DNA from: Gracilimonas sp040882225
GTDB lineage: Bacteria; Bacteroidota; Rhodothermia; Balneolales; Balneolaceae
Reading direction: 5' to 3'
Assembly (NCBI GenBank): GCA_040882225.1
Contig: JBBEBR010000022.1
Span: forward strand, 1-64,000
DNA length: 64,000 bases
Shown piece after piece: positions 42,745 to 51,146 of this stretch. The position numbers and the translations under genes are program-made. Position 1 is the stretch's first letter. Every line of letters begins with the position of its first letter. Under the pieces are notes generated by a model, which made no database searches, was not told where the DNA came from, and worked only from the letters and a program-made list of their open reading frames with translations.

Positions 42745-44313
42745 ATGAAGAGAAAAGATTTTTTAAAGATTACAGGAATCGGGACTGCGGGGGTTGCCTT
42801 TCTTCCTTTTATAAATAGTGAAACCCTGGCTGCCGGAATTCTCGACAGCGAAAAGAAAAGACTGGCGGAAATTGCTTTGGCATCTGCAAAAAAAGCCGGT
42901 GCTTCTTATGCCGACATCAGGATTGGGCGATACCTTAATCAATTTATAAACAGCAGAGAGCAAAACATAAGCGGAATTACCAACACAGAATCGTTTGGGT
43001 TTGGGATTCGTGTGGTGGCAAACGGCACGTGGGGATTTGCTTCCTCAAATATGGTGAGTGAAAGTGAAGTAAAACGAGTGGCAAACCAGGCTGTTTTAAT
43101 TGCAAAAGCCAATCAAGGATTACAATCAGAGCCGGTTCAGCTTGCCCCGGTTCAGGGGTATGGTGAAGTTAACTGGAATACTCCCATCGAGATAAATCCT
43201 TTTGATATTTCCATGGAGGAAAAGGTGGATTTATTACTGAACATAAATTCCGAAGCCGAAAAAGCCGGTGCTGATTTCTGCTCGTCAAACCTTTATTTTG
43301 TGAATGAGCAAAAATACTTCGCATCAACGGAAGGTACTTTTTCTGATCAAAATGTTTTCCGATGCTGGCCAACTTTTACCGTTACCAGCATAAATAAAGA
43401 GCAGGGTGGTTTTGAAACACGAAATTCGCTCGCACAGCCTATCGGTATGGGATATGAATATGTGAAGAATTTCGGTTTGATTGAAGAGGCGCGGGAAGCG
43501 GCTGAGCAAGCCCGCGAAAAACACGGAGCGAAAAGTATTGAGCCGGGGAAATATGATTTAGTACTCGATCCTTCCCACTTGTTCTTAACCATTCATGAAT
43601 CGGTCGGGCATCCGCTTGAGTTAGATCGTGTGCTGGGTTATGAAGCTAATTACGCCGGAACCAGTTTTGCCACACTCGATAAATGGCGTGCTAAAGATTT
43701 TGAATACGGAAGTGAGATTGTGAATTTTGTGGCTGACAAAAACCAGAAAAATGCGCTGGCTACGGTTGGTTATGATGATGATGGCGTAAAAAGCCGGAAA
43801 TGGGATTTGGTTCGTGATGGAAAATTGGTGAATTATCAGGCTATCCGCGATCAGGTTCACCTTATAGATCAGGATGAATCGCACGGATGTTGCTACGCCG
43901 ACAGTTGGTCTTCCATTCCTTTTCAGCGTATGCCCAATGTTTCGCTCGAAGCAGGCAAAGAAGATAAATCCGTAGATGATATCATTGCTAACACCGAAAA
44001 TGGCATTTTGATAAAAGGTCGTGGTTCTTATTCCATAGATCAGCAACGGTATAATTTCCAGTTTGGCGGACAATTGTATTATGAAATTAAGAATGGCAAA
44101 ATCACGGAAATGCTGCGTGATGTAGCCTATCAATCAAACACCCAGGAATTTTGGTATAGTTGTGTGGAACTGGGAGGGCCATCTACTTATGAATTGGGTG
44201 GAACATTTTTTGACGGAAAAGGACAGCCTTCACAAGTAAGTGCGGTAAGCCACGGCTGCCCCACAACCCGATTTAAGGATGTAAATGTGATTAACACCGG
44301 GCGCAGAATTTGA
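42745..44313 (+). CDS. tldD: TldD-type metalloprotease, paralogue 1, with export signal
   Basis: A 522-residue protein of the TldD/PmbA family. The zinc motif HEXXXH is HESVGH at residues 284-289, followed by PLELDRVLGYEANYAGTSF. Unlike cytosolic E. coli TldD it begins with MKRKDFLKITGIGTAGVAFLP, a Tat-like leader (KRKDFLK then a hydrophobic stretch), so export to the periplasm is likely, though the strict twin arginine is replaced by KRK. First of three co-directional family members; 40 bp from the second. Confidence 0.9.
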   Translation: MKRKDFLKITGIGTAGVAFLPFINSETLAAGILDSEKKRLAEIALASAKKAGASYADIRIGRYLNQFINSREQNISGITNTESFGFGIRVVANGTWGFASSNMVSESEVKRVANQAVLIAKANQGLQSEPVQLAPVQGYGEVNWNTPIEINPFDISMEEKVDLLLNINSEAEKAGADFCSSNLYFVNEQKYFASTEGTFSDQNVFRCWPTFTVTSINKEQGGFETRNSLAQPIGMGYEYVKNFGLIEEAREAAEQAREKHGAKSIEPGKYDLVLDPSHLFLTIHESVGHPLELDRVLGYEANYAGTSFATLDKWRAKDFEYGSEIVNFVADKNQKNALATVGYDDDGVKSRKWDLVRDGKLVNYQAIRDQVHLIDQDESHGCCYADSWSSIPFQRMPNVSLEAGKEDKSVDDIIANTENGILIKGRGSYSIDQQRYNFQFGGQLYYEIKNGKITEMLRDVAYQSNTQEFWYSCVELGGPSTYELGGTFFDGKGQPSQVSAVSHGCPTTRFKDVNVINTGRRI

Positions 44314-44353
44314 AATCATTAAAAAATACCATTAACAAAAACGGAGTTCTTTC

Positions 44354-45979
44354 TTGAAGAGAAAAGATTTTCTAAAAATTGCAGGTATAGGAATGGGTGG
44401 AATGATGATTCCGCTCATAGGAACCAGGGTTGAAGCTTTTTCTTCTTTAACCGGAATGCCAAATGCGGATAAAAAAGCCTTAGCCGATGCAGCGTTAAAT
44501 GCGGCTAAGATGGCTGGCGCTACGTATGCCGACATCAGAATTGGTCGCTATTTAAATCAGTTTATTTCTAACCGCGAACAACAAGTTCAAAATGCGGTAA
44601 ATACCGAGTCCTTTGGAGTTGGTATCCGAGTGATAGCTAACGGTACCTGGGGTTTCGCATCTACGAATCTGGTAAATACAGAAGGTGTAACCGCGGCAGC
44701 AAATCAAGCAGTCAGGATTGCGAAAGCCAACTCTTCCATTCAGACAGAGCCGGTAAATTTAGCTCCTGTTCAATCCTATGGTGAAGTTTCCTGGGAAACT
44801 CCCATCGAAAAAAATGCTTTCGAAATTCCTGTTTCAGAGAAAGTGGATTATTTGCTTGAAGTGAATAACGCTGCGATGAAAAACGGTGCGCAGTTTGTTG
44901 GAAGTAACCTCTTTCTGGTTAATGAGCAAAAATATTTCGCTTCAACGGAAGGATCCTATATCGATCAGGATATTCACCGAATCTGGCCTAGTTTCAATAT
45001 TAGCTTGGTAGATCGAGATTCCGGCACTTTCGAATCTATTCAAAGTTTGAGTTCCCCAATGGGAATGGGATACGAATATCTGGATGGAGATAACTCCCAA
45101 AAGGCCGGCGGAATCATAACCCGCTATGGCGATTCTTACGATATGATTGAAGATGCGGCGCAATTAGCTGAAGCCGGAAAAGAAAAACTATCCGCAAAAA
45201 TGGTAGATGCGGGTCAGTATTCGCTGGTGCTGGATCCGTCTCACCTTTGGTTAACCATTCACGAGTCGGTGGGACACCCGCTGGAACTGGATCGCGTACT
45301 TGGATATGAAGCCAACTACGCCGGAACCAGTTTTGCCACTTTAGATAAATGGGAGGCCGGTAATTTTGAGTATGGCTCCGATTTAGTAAATCTCTACGCT
45401 GATAAAACCCATAAAAATTCTCTGGGTTATGTCGGTTTTGATGATGAAGGTGTTAAAACAAAAAAATGGGATTTGGTTAAGGATGGTACGCTGGTGAATT
45501 ATCAGGCAATTCGTGATCAGGCACATATTATTGGGGAAGAAGAATCACATGGTTGCTGCTATGCAGATAGCTGGAATAGCGTTCAATTTCAGCGGATGCC
45601 GAATGTATCTCTGGCACCCGGAAAAAAGCCTTACTCGCTTGAGGAAATGATAAAAGATGTGGAAAAAGGGATTTATATAGTGGGTGATGGTTCTTACTCC
45701 ATCGATCAGCAGCGATATAATTTCCAGTTTGGCGGACAACTATTTTATGAAATCAAGAATGGTGAGATTACAGGCATGCTTCGCGATGTTGCCTATCAAT
45801 CCAACACACAGGAATTTTGGAATTCCTGCTCCGCAATATGTGATGAATCAGATTTCCGGCTCGGAGGCTCTTTCTTTGATGGAAAAGGGCAACCCGGCCA
45901 GTCAAGTGCGGTTTCACATGGCAGCTCAACAACAAGATTCGACGGCGTAAATGTGATTAACACCGCCCGAAAAATCTAA
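44354..45979 (+). CDS. TldD-type metalloprotease, paralogue 2, with export signal
   Basis: Tandem paralogue of the preceding gene (541 residues), conserved almost throughout, including the leader KRKDFLKIAGIGMGGMM and HESVGH at residues 303-308. It is longer in the segment before the active site (GDNSQKAGGIITRYGDSYD). The TTG start at 44354 is fixed by alignment with the N-terminus of paralogue 1. Both keep the zinc motif, so both may be active, perhaps pairing with the same TldE. Confidence 0.9.
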   Translation: MKRKDFLKIAGIGMGGMMIPLIGTRVEAFSSLTGMPNADKKALADAALNAAKMAGATYADIRIGRYLNQFISNREQQVQNAVNTESFGVGIRVIANGTWGFASTNLVNTEGVTAAANQAVRIAKANSSIQTEPVNLAPVQSYGEVSWETPIEKNAFEIPVSEKVDYLLEVNNAAMKNGAQFVGSNLFLVNEQKYFASTEGSYIDQDIHRIWPSFNISLVDRDSGTFESIQSLSSPMGMGYEYLDGDNSQKAGGIITRYGDSYDMIEDAAQLAEAGKEKLSAKMVDAGQYSLVLDPSHLWLTIHESVGHPLELDRVLGYEANYAGTSFATLDKWEAGNFEYGSDLVNLYADKTHKNSLGYVGFDDEGVKTKKWDLVKDGTLVNYQAIRDQAHIIGEEESHGCCYADSWNSVQFQRMPNVSLAPGKKPYSLEEMIKDVEKGIYIVGDGSYSIDQQRYNFQFGGQLFYEIKNGEITGMLRDVAYQSNTQEFWNSCSAICDESDFRLGGSFFDGKGQPGQSSAVSHGSSTTRFDGVNVINTARKI

Positions 45980-46014
45980 CACGAATATAACAACAAACGA
46001 AAAGAACAGACATT

Positions 46015-47331
46015 ATGGCCATTCTAACTCGAGATGAAGCACGGGAAATCATGCAGAAAGTGATCAGGCTCTCAAAAGCTGATCATTGCGAAGTAAGCAT
46101 GCAAGGCGAAGAAGGCGGAAACATTCGCTACGCGCGAAATACCGTTACAACCAGCGGCGAAGAACAGAATACTTCACTTTCCGTGAAATCATCATATGGA
46201 AAAAAATCGGGAACGGCATCCATCAACGAGTTTGATGATGATTCATTAGCAAAAGTGGTTCAGCGTTCAGAAGACCTGGCTGAATTAGCTCCCGAAAATC
46301 CTGAGTTTATGGAGCCTCTGGGACCTCAGGAATATCAGGATTCAAAAACATACACTCAGTCAACTGCCGATATTACTCCTGATTTTCGTTCAGAAGCGGC
46401 GGAGAACAGCATTACACCAAGTAAAAAGAGCGGGTTAATTTCTGCGGGATTTTTGCAGGATAGTGCGGGTTTCAATGCAATTATGAACAACAATGGATTG
46501 TATGCTTACAATCAGGAAACCGAAGTTGATTTCTCGGTTACCATCAGAACGGAAGATGGACGAGGTTCCGGCTGGGTTTCTCGTGATTATAATGACGTAA
46601 GCATGCTCGATACGGCTACGGCATCACAAATCGCAATCGATAAGGCCCGTGGTTCAGCTGATGCGGTGGCACTTGAGCCCGGAAAATACACCGTTATTTT
46701 AGAACCGGACGCCTCTGTTGGATTATTACGGAGTTTGTTCTTTGGACTAAATGCTCGTCCCGCTGATGAAGGCCGGAGCTTTATGTCAAAAGCCGGAGGC
46801 GGTACCAAATTAGGCGAAAAAATGTTCGATGAAAGAGTGAATGTTTATTCCGATCCTTTTGATGATATCGTACCTCGCTCTCCTTGGACAGGCTCAGGGC
46901 TTCCATTAAAAAGAACATCTTGGATAGAAAATGGTGTGGTTCAAAATCTCTCCTACAATCGGTTTTGGGCAAAAGAAAAAGAAGTAGATCCACTCCCGGG
47001 GCCTGCGAATGCTATTATGATCGGCGGTGATAAATCAACACAGCAATTAATTGAAACAACCGAGCGCGGAATCCTGGTAACCCGAACCTGGTATATTCGG
47101 ATGGTAGATCCGCAATCATTATTGCTAACGGGGTTAACCCGCGACGGTACTTTTTATGTTGAAGATGGAAAAATTAAGCACGCTGTGAAAAATTTCCGTT
47201 TTAACGAAAGCCCGGTAATTATGCTGAACAACATTGAGGAATTCGGCAAACCAGTGCGTTGCGGTGGCAGTTTGATTCCTCCAATGAAAATTCGGGACTT
47301 TACATTCAGCAGTCTTTCCGACGCTGTTTAG
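46015..47331 (+). CDS. pmbA: TldE/PmbA subunit
   Basis: The 438-residue partner of TldD. It has the family fold (EAREIMQKVIRLSKADHCEVS at the start, LEPGKYTVILEPDASVGLL where TldD has its zinc site) but lacks HEXXXH, as TldE subunits do. In E. coli TldD/TldE form a heterodimeric protease that trims microcin B17 and degrades CcdA. No leader peptide is seen, which contrasts with the two TldD paralogues and leaves open how they would meet. Confidence 0.9.
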   Translation: MAILTRDEAREIMQKVIRLSKADHCEVSMQGEEGGNIRYARNTVTTSGEEQNTSLSVKSSYGKKSGTASINEFDDDSLAKVVQRSEDLAELAPENPEFMEPLGPQEYQDSKTYTQSTADITPDFRSEAAENSITPSKKSGLISAGFLQDSAGFNAIMNNNGLYAYNQETEVDFSVTIRTEDGRGSGWVSRDYNDVSMLDTATASQIAIDKARGSADAVALEPGKYTVILEPDASVGLLRSLFFGLNARPADEGRSFMSKAGGGTKLGEKMFDERVNVYSDPFDDIVPRSPWTGSGLPLKRTSWIENGVVQNLSYNRFWAKEKEVDPLPGPANAIMIGGDKSTQQLIETTERGILVTRTWYIRMVDPQSLLLTGLTRDGTFYVEDGKIKHAVKNFRFNESPVIMLNNIEEFGKPVRCGGSLIPPMKIRDFTFSSLSDAV

Positions 47332-47349
47332 ATTAAATTAGTTAGTTTA

Positions 47350-47386
47350 AAGCCACGTACTATTATCGTATGTGGCTTTTTTATTT
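47350..47386 (+). terminator. Terminator of the tldD-tldD-tldE operon
   Basis: AAGCCACGTAC pairs with GTATGTGGCTT around a short loop and is followed by TTTTTATTT. Confidence 0.85.
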
Positions 47387-47403
47387 ACTGAAGATTCACA
47401 ACA

Positions 47404-48051
47404 ATGCGCACCCGAAAACAGAATGATTTTTTCTTCACACGTATTCAATACGAGTCCGGAAATTGGGATGTGGATGAACGTATGCCTCAAAATCTGCTCA
47501 ACTCTTTGGTTGAATACACCACTCTTTCGGTAAATTTGGAAGAGCGAATCATCCCCTTGTCAAGTGATAAAATCTTTTCATCTCCATTTTGCTATATGGC
47601 CGGGCATCGGTTGGTAGAATTCTCCAAAAAAGAAAAAGAGAATTTCGAAAAACTGGTTTACAACGGTAGTTTCATTTTTGCGGATGACTGTAACCATGAT
47701 ATCGACGGACTTTTTGCAAAATCTTTCGAAGCCCAAATGGAAGAAATTTTTGGGGCAGAAGCACTGGTGAAAATCCCAAACGATCATCCCATTTATCATT
47801 CCTTTTTTTCTTTTGATGACGGCCCTCCAACCACCAGTTTTGAACTCAATGGCTGGGGAGATGATCTTGTTCATGATTACTTGAAAGCCATTCAGATTGA
47901 CGGGGAAATCAGGGTGCTTTACAGCAATAAAGATTATGGCTGCGAATGGGATTACGATTATAGAAATAAACGCTGGCTTGCCCGCGATAACACAAAATTT
48001 GGCGTAAATATTGTCATGTACGCCATGTATAAAAACATGTACAGTTCGTGA
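47404..48051 (+). CDS. DUF4159 protein
   Basis: A 215-residue protein with the DUF4159 start FFTRIQYESGNWDVDERMPQNLL and the later pattern DHPIYHSFFSF. There is no signal peptide, unlike the exported DUF4159 proteins in other phyla. It opens a six-gene operon; its TGA overlaps the GTG start of the MoxR gene (GTGA). Function unknown. Confidence 0.85.
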   Translation: MRTRKQNDFFFTRIQYESGNWDVDERMPQNLLNSLVEYTTLSVNLEERIIPLSSDKIFSSPFCYMAGHRLVEFSKKEKENFEKLVYNGSFIFADDCNHDIDGLFAKSFEAQMEEIFGAEALVKIPNDHPIYHSFFSFDDGPPTTSFELNGWGDDLVHDYLKAIQIDGEIRVLYSNKDYGCEWDYDYRNKRWLARDNTKFGVNIVMYAMYKNMYSS

Positions 48052-49046
48052 ATACAGAAAAAGAAGATGTTGTAGTATTAGTACGGAAACTGCAAAAACT
48101 AAAGCAGGAGATTGGGAAAATCATTGTAGGACAGGAGCAGGTTTTGGACGAATTGCTCATTGCTTTTTGTGCCGGCGGACATGCGTTATTACAGGGAGTT
48201 CCCGGCCTGGCAAAAACCCTGATGATCAGAACACTTGCCGAAGCCATTGAAGCCGATTTCAACCGTATTCAGTTCACTCCAGACCTGATGCCAACCGATA
48301 TTATTGGGACAGAGATTTTGGAAGAAGATCACGGCACCGGGAAACGATATTTCAAATTTGAACGCGGCCCTATTTTCACCAATATTTTACTTGCGGATGA
48401 AATCAACCGGACACCGCCAAAAACACAATCGGCTTTACTGGAAGCCATGCAAGAGCACCGTGTAACGGCGAGCGGAAAAACCATGCAGCTCGATTCACCT
48501 TTCTTTGTGTTAGCTACCCAAAATCCTATTGAACAATCCGGAACCTATCCGCTGCCGGAAGCCCAACTCGATCGTTTCCTGATGTTTTTGAAAGTCGATT
48601 ATCCCAATGAAGAAGAAGAATTCGAAGTTCTGAAACAAACTACCGGCGATATAAAACCAAAAGTTGATCCGGTGATGAAAGCCGCTGAAATTGTGGAAAT
48701 TCAGCATCTGGTACGGCAGATTATGATCAGTGATGATTTGATTACATACGTAAATCGGTTGGTGAGAAATACACGGCCGGATCAAAGTAAGATCAAAGCA
48801 ATTCGTGAAAAAGTTGAATGGGGTGCAGGCCCACGCGCCGGACAGGCAATGATTTTGACCGCAAAAGCACGGGCATTATTGAATGAGAGATATTCTGTCA
48901 CTTTGGACGATTTAGCTTTTGTGGCTCCTTCAGTTCTAAGACACCGGATGCTACTAAATTTCAAAGCTGAAACAGATGGAACTTCCACCGACGACATCAC
49001 AAATATTCTGCTGAAAGAGACACAACCTCCTCAAAGTTCAGTCTAA
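48048..49046 (+). CDS. MoxR-type AAA+ ATPase
   Basis: A 332-residue chaperone-like ATPase with Walker A GVPGLAKTLMI, Walker B LLADEINRTPPKTQSALLEAMQE, sensor 1 FVLATQNPIEQSGTYPLPEAQLD and an arginine-containing lid. MoxR proteins mature or activate partners encoded beside them, usually VWA/DUF58 proteins. GTG start, overlapping the DUF4159 stop. Confidence 0.93.
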   Translation: MNTEKEDVVVLVRKLQKLKQEIGKIIVGQEQVLDELLIAFCAGGHALLQGVPGLAKTLMIRTLAEAIEADFNRIQFTPDLMPTDIIGTEILEEDHGTGKRYFKFERGPIFTNILLADEINRTPPKTQSALLEAMQEHRVTASGKTMQLDSPFFVLATQNPIEQSGTYPLPEAQLDRFLMFLKVDYPNEEEEFEVLKQTTGDIKPKVDPVMKAAEIVEIQHLVRQIMISDDLITYVNRLVRNTRPDQSKIKAIREKVEWGAGPRAGQAMILTAKARALLNERYSVTLDDLAFVAPSVLRHRMLLNFKAETDGTSTDDITNILLKETQPPQSSV

Positions 49047-49050
49047 TTTT

Positions 49051-49935
49051 ATGGAAAGAGGACCCGAAGAACTCGATTTTTTACGTTCCGGAGTAAATCT
49101 TGGATTATGGGCAAAATATATTGTCAGCGGATTCATGATTGGATTCCATAAAGGAACCCGGCGCGGTACCGGCAGCGAATTCAGCCAATACCGAAGCTAT
49201 CAACCCGGTGATGACATTCGTCAAATTGACTGGAAAATGTTTGCCCGAAGCGACCGCTATTACATCAAGGAATCAGAAACGGAATCTTCGGTAACGGTTC
49301 GTTTTTTTCTGGATGCTTCTGCTTCTATGAAATATGAAGAGGACGGCATTTCCAGATTTCGATATGCCTCCCTTGTCACCGCTGCTTTAGGAACACTGGT
49401 TAGCCAACAGGGAGATGCCATTGCCCTTCATTTGGTGAATAATGAAGATCAGCAGTTCCTGAGAGAAAAACGGGGTAAAGCTCATTTAAGCCGCTTTGTT
49501 CAAATGATTGAAGATGGGAAATGTGAGGGAAATTGGCCGGAATCCAGTAATTGGTTGGTTGAAAGTTTAACCTCGCACAATCGTGAAATCTGGGTGATTT
49601 GTTCTGATTTATTAGACGGGCACAACCGCTGGAAAAAATTTGTGGAAATGAGCGAATACATCGGTCACGAAGTGCTTTTTCTTCAAATTCTTGGGGAGAA
49701 TGAAATCAACCTGAATTTGCCCGACAATGTTACGGTGCAAGATCCGGAAAGTGAACGCCGGCTGAATATCCGCCCACAGACTGTTCGAAAACAATACCTT
49801 CAAAACCTGAACAATTATCTGGGTGAATTGAAAACGGCTCTGATGAGTGAGAAAACCAGCCTCGAATTATTACAGATGAATGAACCGGTACAGAAAGCTT
49901 TATATCGCTTTTTGAAAAAGAGGGAGCGTGAATAA
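49051..49935 (+). CDS. DUF58 / VWA-like protein
   Basis: A 294-residue protein with the DUF58 signature FHKGTRRGTGSEFSQYRSYQPGDDIRQIDWKMFARSD (in two runs) and a von Willebrand-like start of strand FLDASASMK. The metal-binding DxSxS is DASAS. Typical partner of MoxR. Its final TAA overlaps the ATG of the next gene (TAATG). Confidence 0.92.
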   Translation: MERGPEELDFLRSGVNLGLWAKYIVSGFMIGFHKGTRRGTGSEFSQYRSYQPGDDIRQIDWKMFARSDRYYIKESETESSVTVRFFLDASASMKYEEDGISRFRYASLVTAALGTLVSQQGDAIALHLVNNEDQQFLREKRGKAHLSRFVQMIEDGKCEGNWPESSNWLVESLTSHNREIWVICSDLLDGHNRWKKFVEMSEYIGHEVLFLQILGENEINLNLPDNVTVQDPESERRLNIRPQTVRKQYLQNLNNYLGELKTALMSEKTSLELLQMNEPVQKALYRFLKKRERE

Positions 49936-51146
49936 TGTTTGTAAATCCACTTTGGTTTTGGCTAAGCGCTGCTCTGATAATCCCGATTTTTATTCACCTG
50001 TGGAATAAAAAATCGGGAAAACCGAGGTTATTGGGGACGTTCAGGTTTTTGCCGGATGAGGCATTTTCTGCGGCGCGAAAAATAGAGTTACATGAAATTC
50101 CGCTTTTGCTTATCCGGGGATTAATGGTACTGGTAGTTACAGCTCTTTTGGTCGGATTATTTTGGGAGTCGGATAAACAGTTTGTCGAAGAAATTTGGGT
50201 GCAGGAAGTTGAGGAATCAGGTACTAAAACTGCCGCAGTTAGTGATTCTAAAGTCATTGAAATTCCCTCACACGAAATCAGAGAAAAAGGCTGGTGGAAT
50301 TTTTTGGCGCAGGTTGATCATCAATTTCAACCCGAAAGAATTAGAGTGGAAGGAGATTTCAGTACAAATAATTTCCACGGAATCAGGCCGAAAATATCGG
50401 CTGAAATTGAATGGGTGAAAAATGATTCAGAAAGCAGAAATGAAATAAAATCTCCAATATGGAAATCAGAATCTGATGAGCTACTTACTTTTGCACAACA
50501 TAAAAATGCTCAGGGAATTTTCACAAATGTAGAGGCAGTAACTGAAAATTCGGATTCTCTTGAAATTCCCATATCCGCAAAACTGATAATAAATTCTGCC
50601 AACTCTGAAGAAATAAATTTCGGGCTGAAATACGCTGCTGATTACTGGCAAATAAAATCGGAAGAGCAAAACATTGAGGAAATTGCACGGGTAGAATCGG
50701 GTGATAAAGTTTGGGCTTTAAAAATCCAAAAATCTGAAAATGGCGAAACAGGTTTTGTCGGTTCCAATCCCATCACCGGCATTTCTTTTCAGGTGATGAA
50801 TGCAGATTCAGCTAATGGAATAAGAAACCCAATTTTGAGAAACCGGAATTCTGAAAATCCTGTTTTCTTTGAGGCAAGTGAAATAATATTTGTCGTGAAT
50901 GGAGAAATAGGGAAAGAATTTCAGAGCTGGATTTTTGCAGGATTAGGAAGTTATTTAATCCAAAATTCTTTAGGCATTGATGTTTTTTTGGCTCCGGATA
51001 TGCCGGAACATCAGCGGGAATTTGTTTCAGCATCGAAGGAAACAGCTAATCAAAAGCAGAGAAAATCTGCCGGATTATGGCTGTTCAGCTTACTGCTGAT
51101 TTTATGGATAACAGAACGCTGGCTTGCACCAAGGCGGGGGATGTAA
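49935..51146 (+). CDS. BatA-like membrane protein
   Basis: A 403-residue protein that starts with the BatA N-terminal domain: PLWFWLSAALIIPIFIHLWN as membrane helix 1, then FRFLPDEAFSAARKIELHEIPLLLIRGLMV as helix 2. A long periplasmic part follows and then a last helix (SAGLWLFSLLLILWITERWL). No complete VWA metal site is seen. TAATG overlap with both neighbours. Confidence 0.85.
   Translation: MFVNPLWFWLSAALIIPIFIHLWNKKSGKPRLLGTFRFLPDEAFSAARKIELHEIPLLLIRGLMVLVVTALLVGLFWESDKQFVEEIWVQEVEESGTKTAAVSDSKVIEIPSHEIREKGWWNFLAQVDHQFQPERIRVEGDFSTNNFHGIRPKISAEIEWVKNDSESRNEIKSPIWKSESDELLTFAQHKNAQGIFTNVEAVTENSDSLEIPISAKLIINSANSEEINFGLKYAADYWQIKSEEQNIEEIARVESGDKVWALKIQKSENGETGFVGSNPITGISFQVMNADSANGIRNPILRNRNSENPVFFEASEIIFVVNGEIGKEFQSWIFAGLGSYLIQNSLGIDVFLAPDMPEHQREFVSASKETANQKQRKSAGLWLFSLLLILWITERWLAPRRGM

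Noticed and set aside
43621..44133. 170-codon minus-strand frame opposite tldD, with a shorter relative opposite the second paralogue
   Set aside because: Its recurrence only reflects that the two sense genes are paralogues. No start signal, and its sequence follows the sense codons.
51077..51145. Longer N-terminus for the DUF4175-like protein
   Set aside because: It would overlap the BatA-like gene by 70 bp, whereas the ATG at 51146 gives the TAATG coupling seen elsewhere in the operon.
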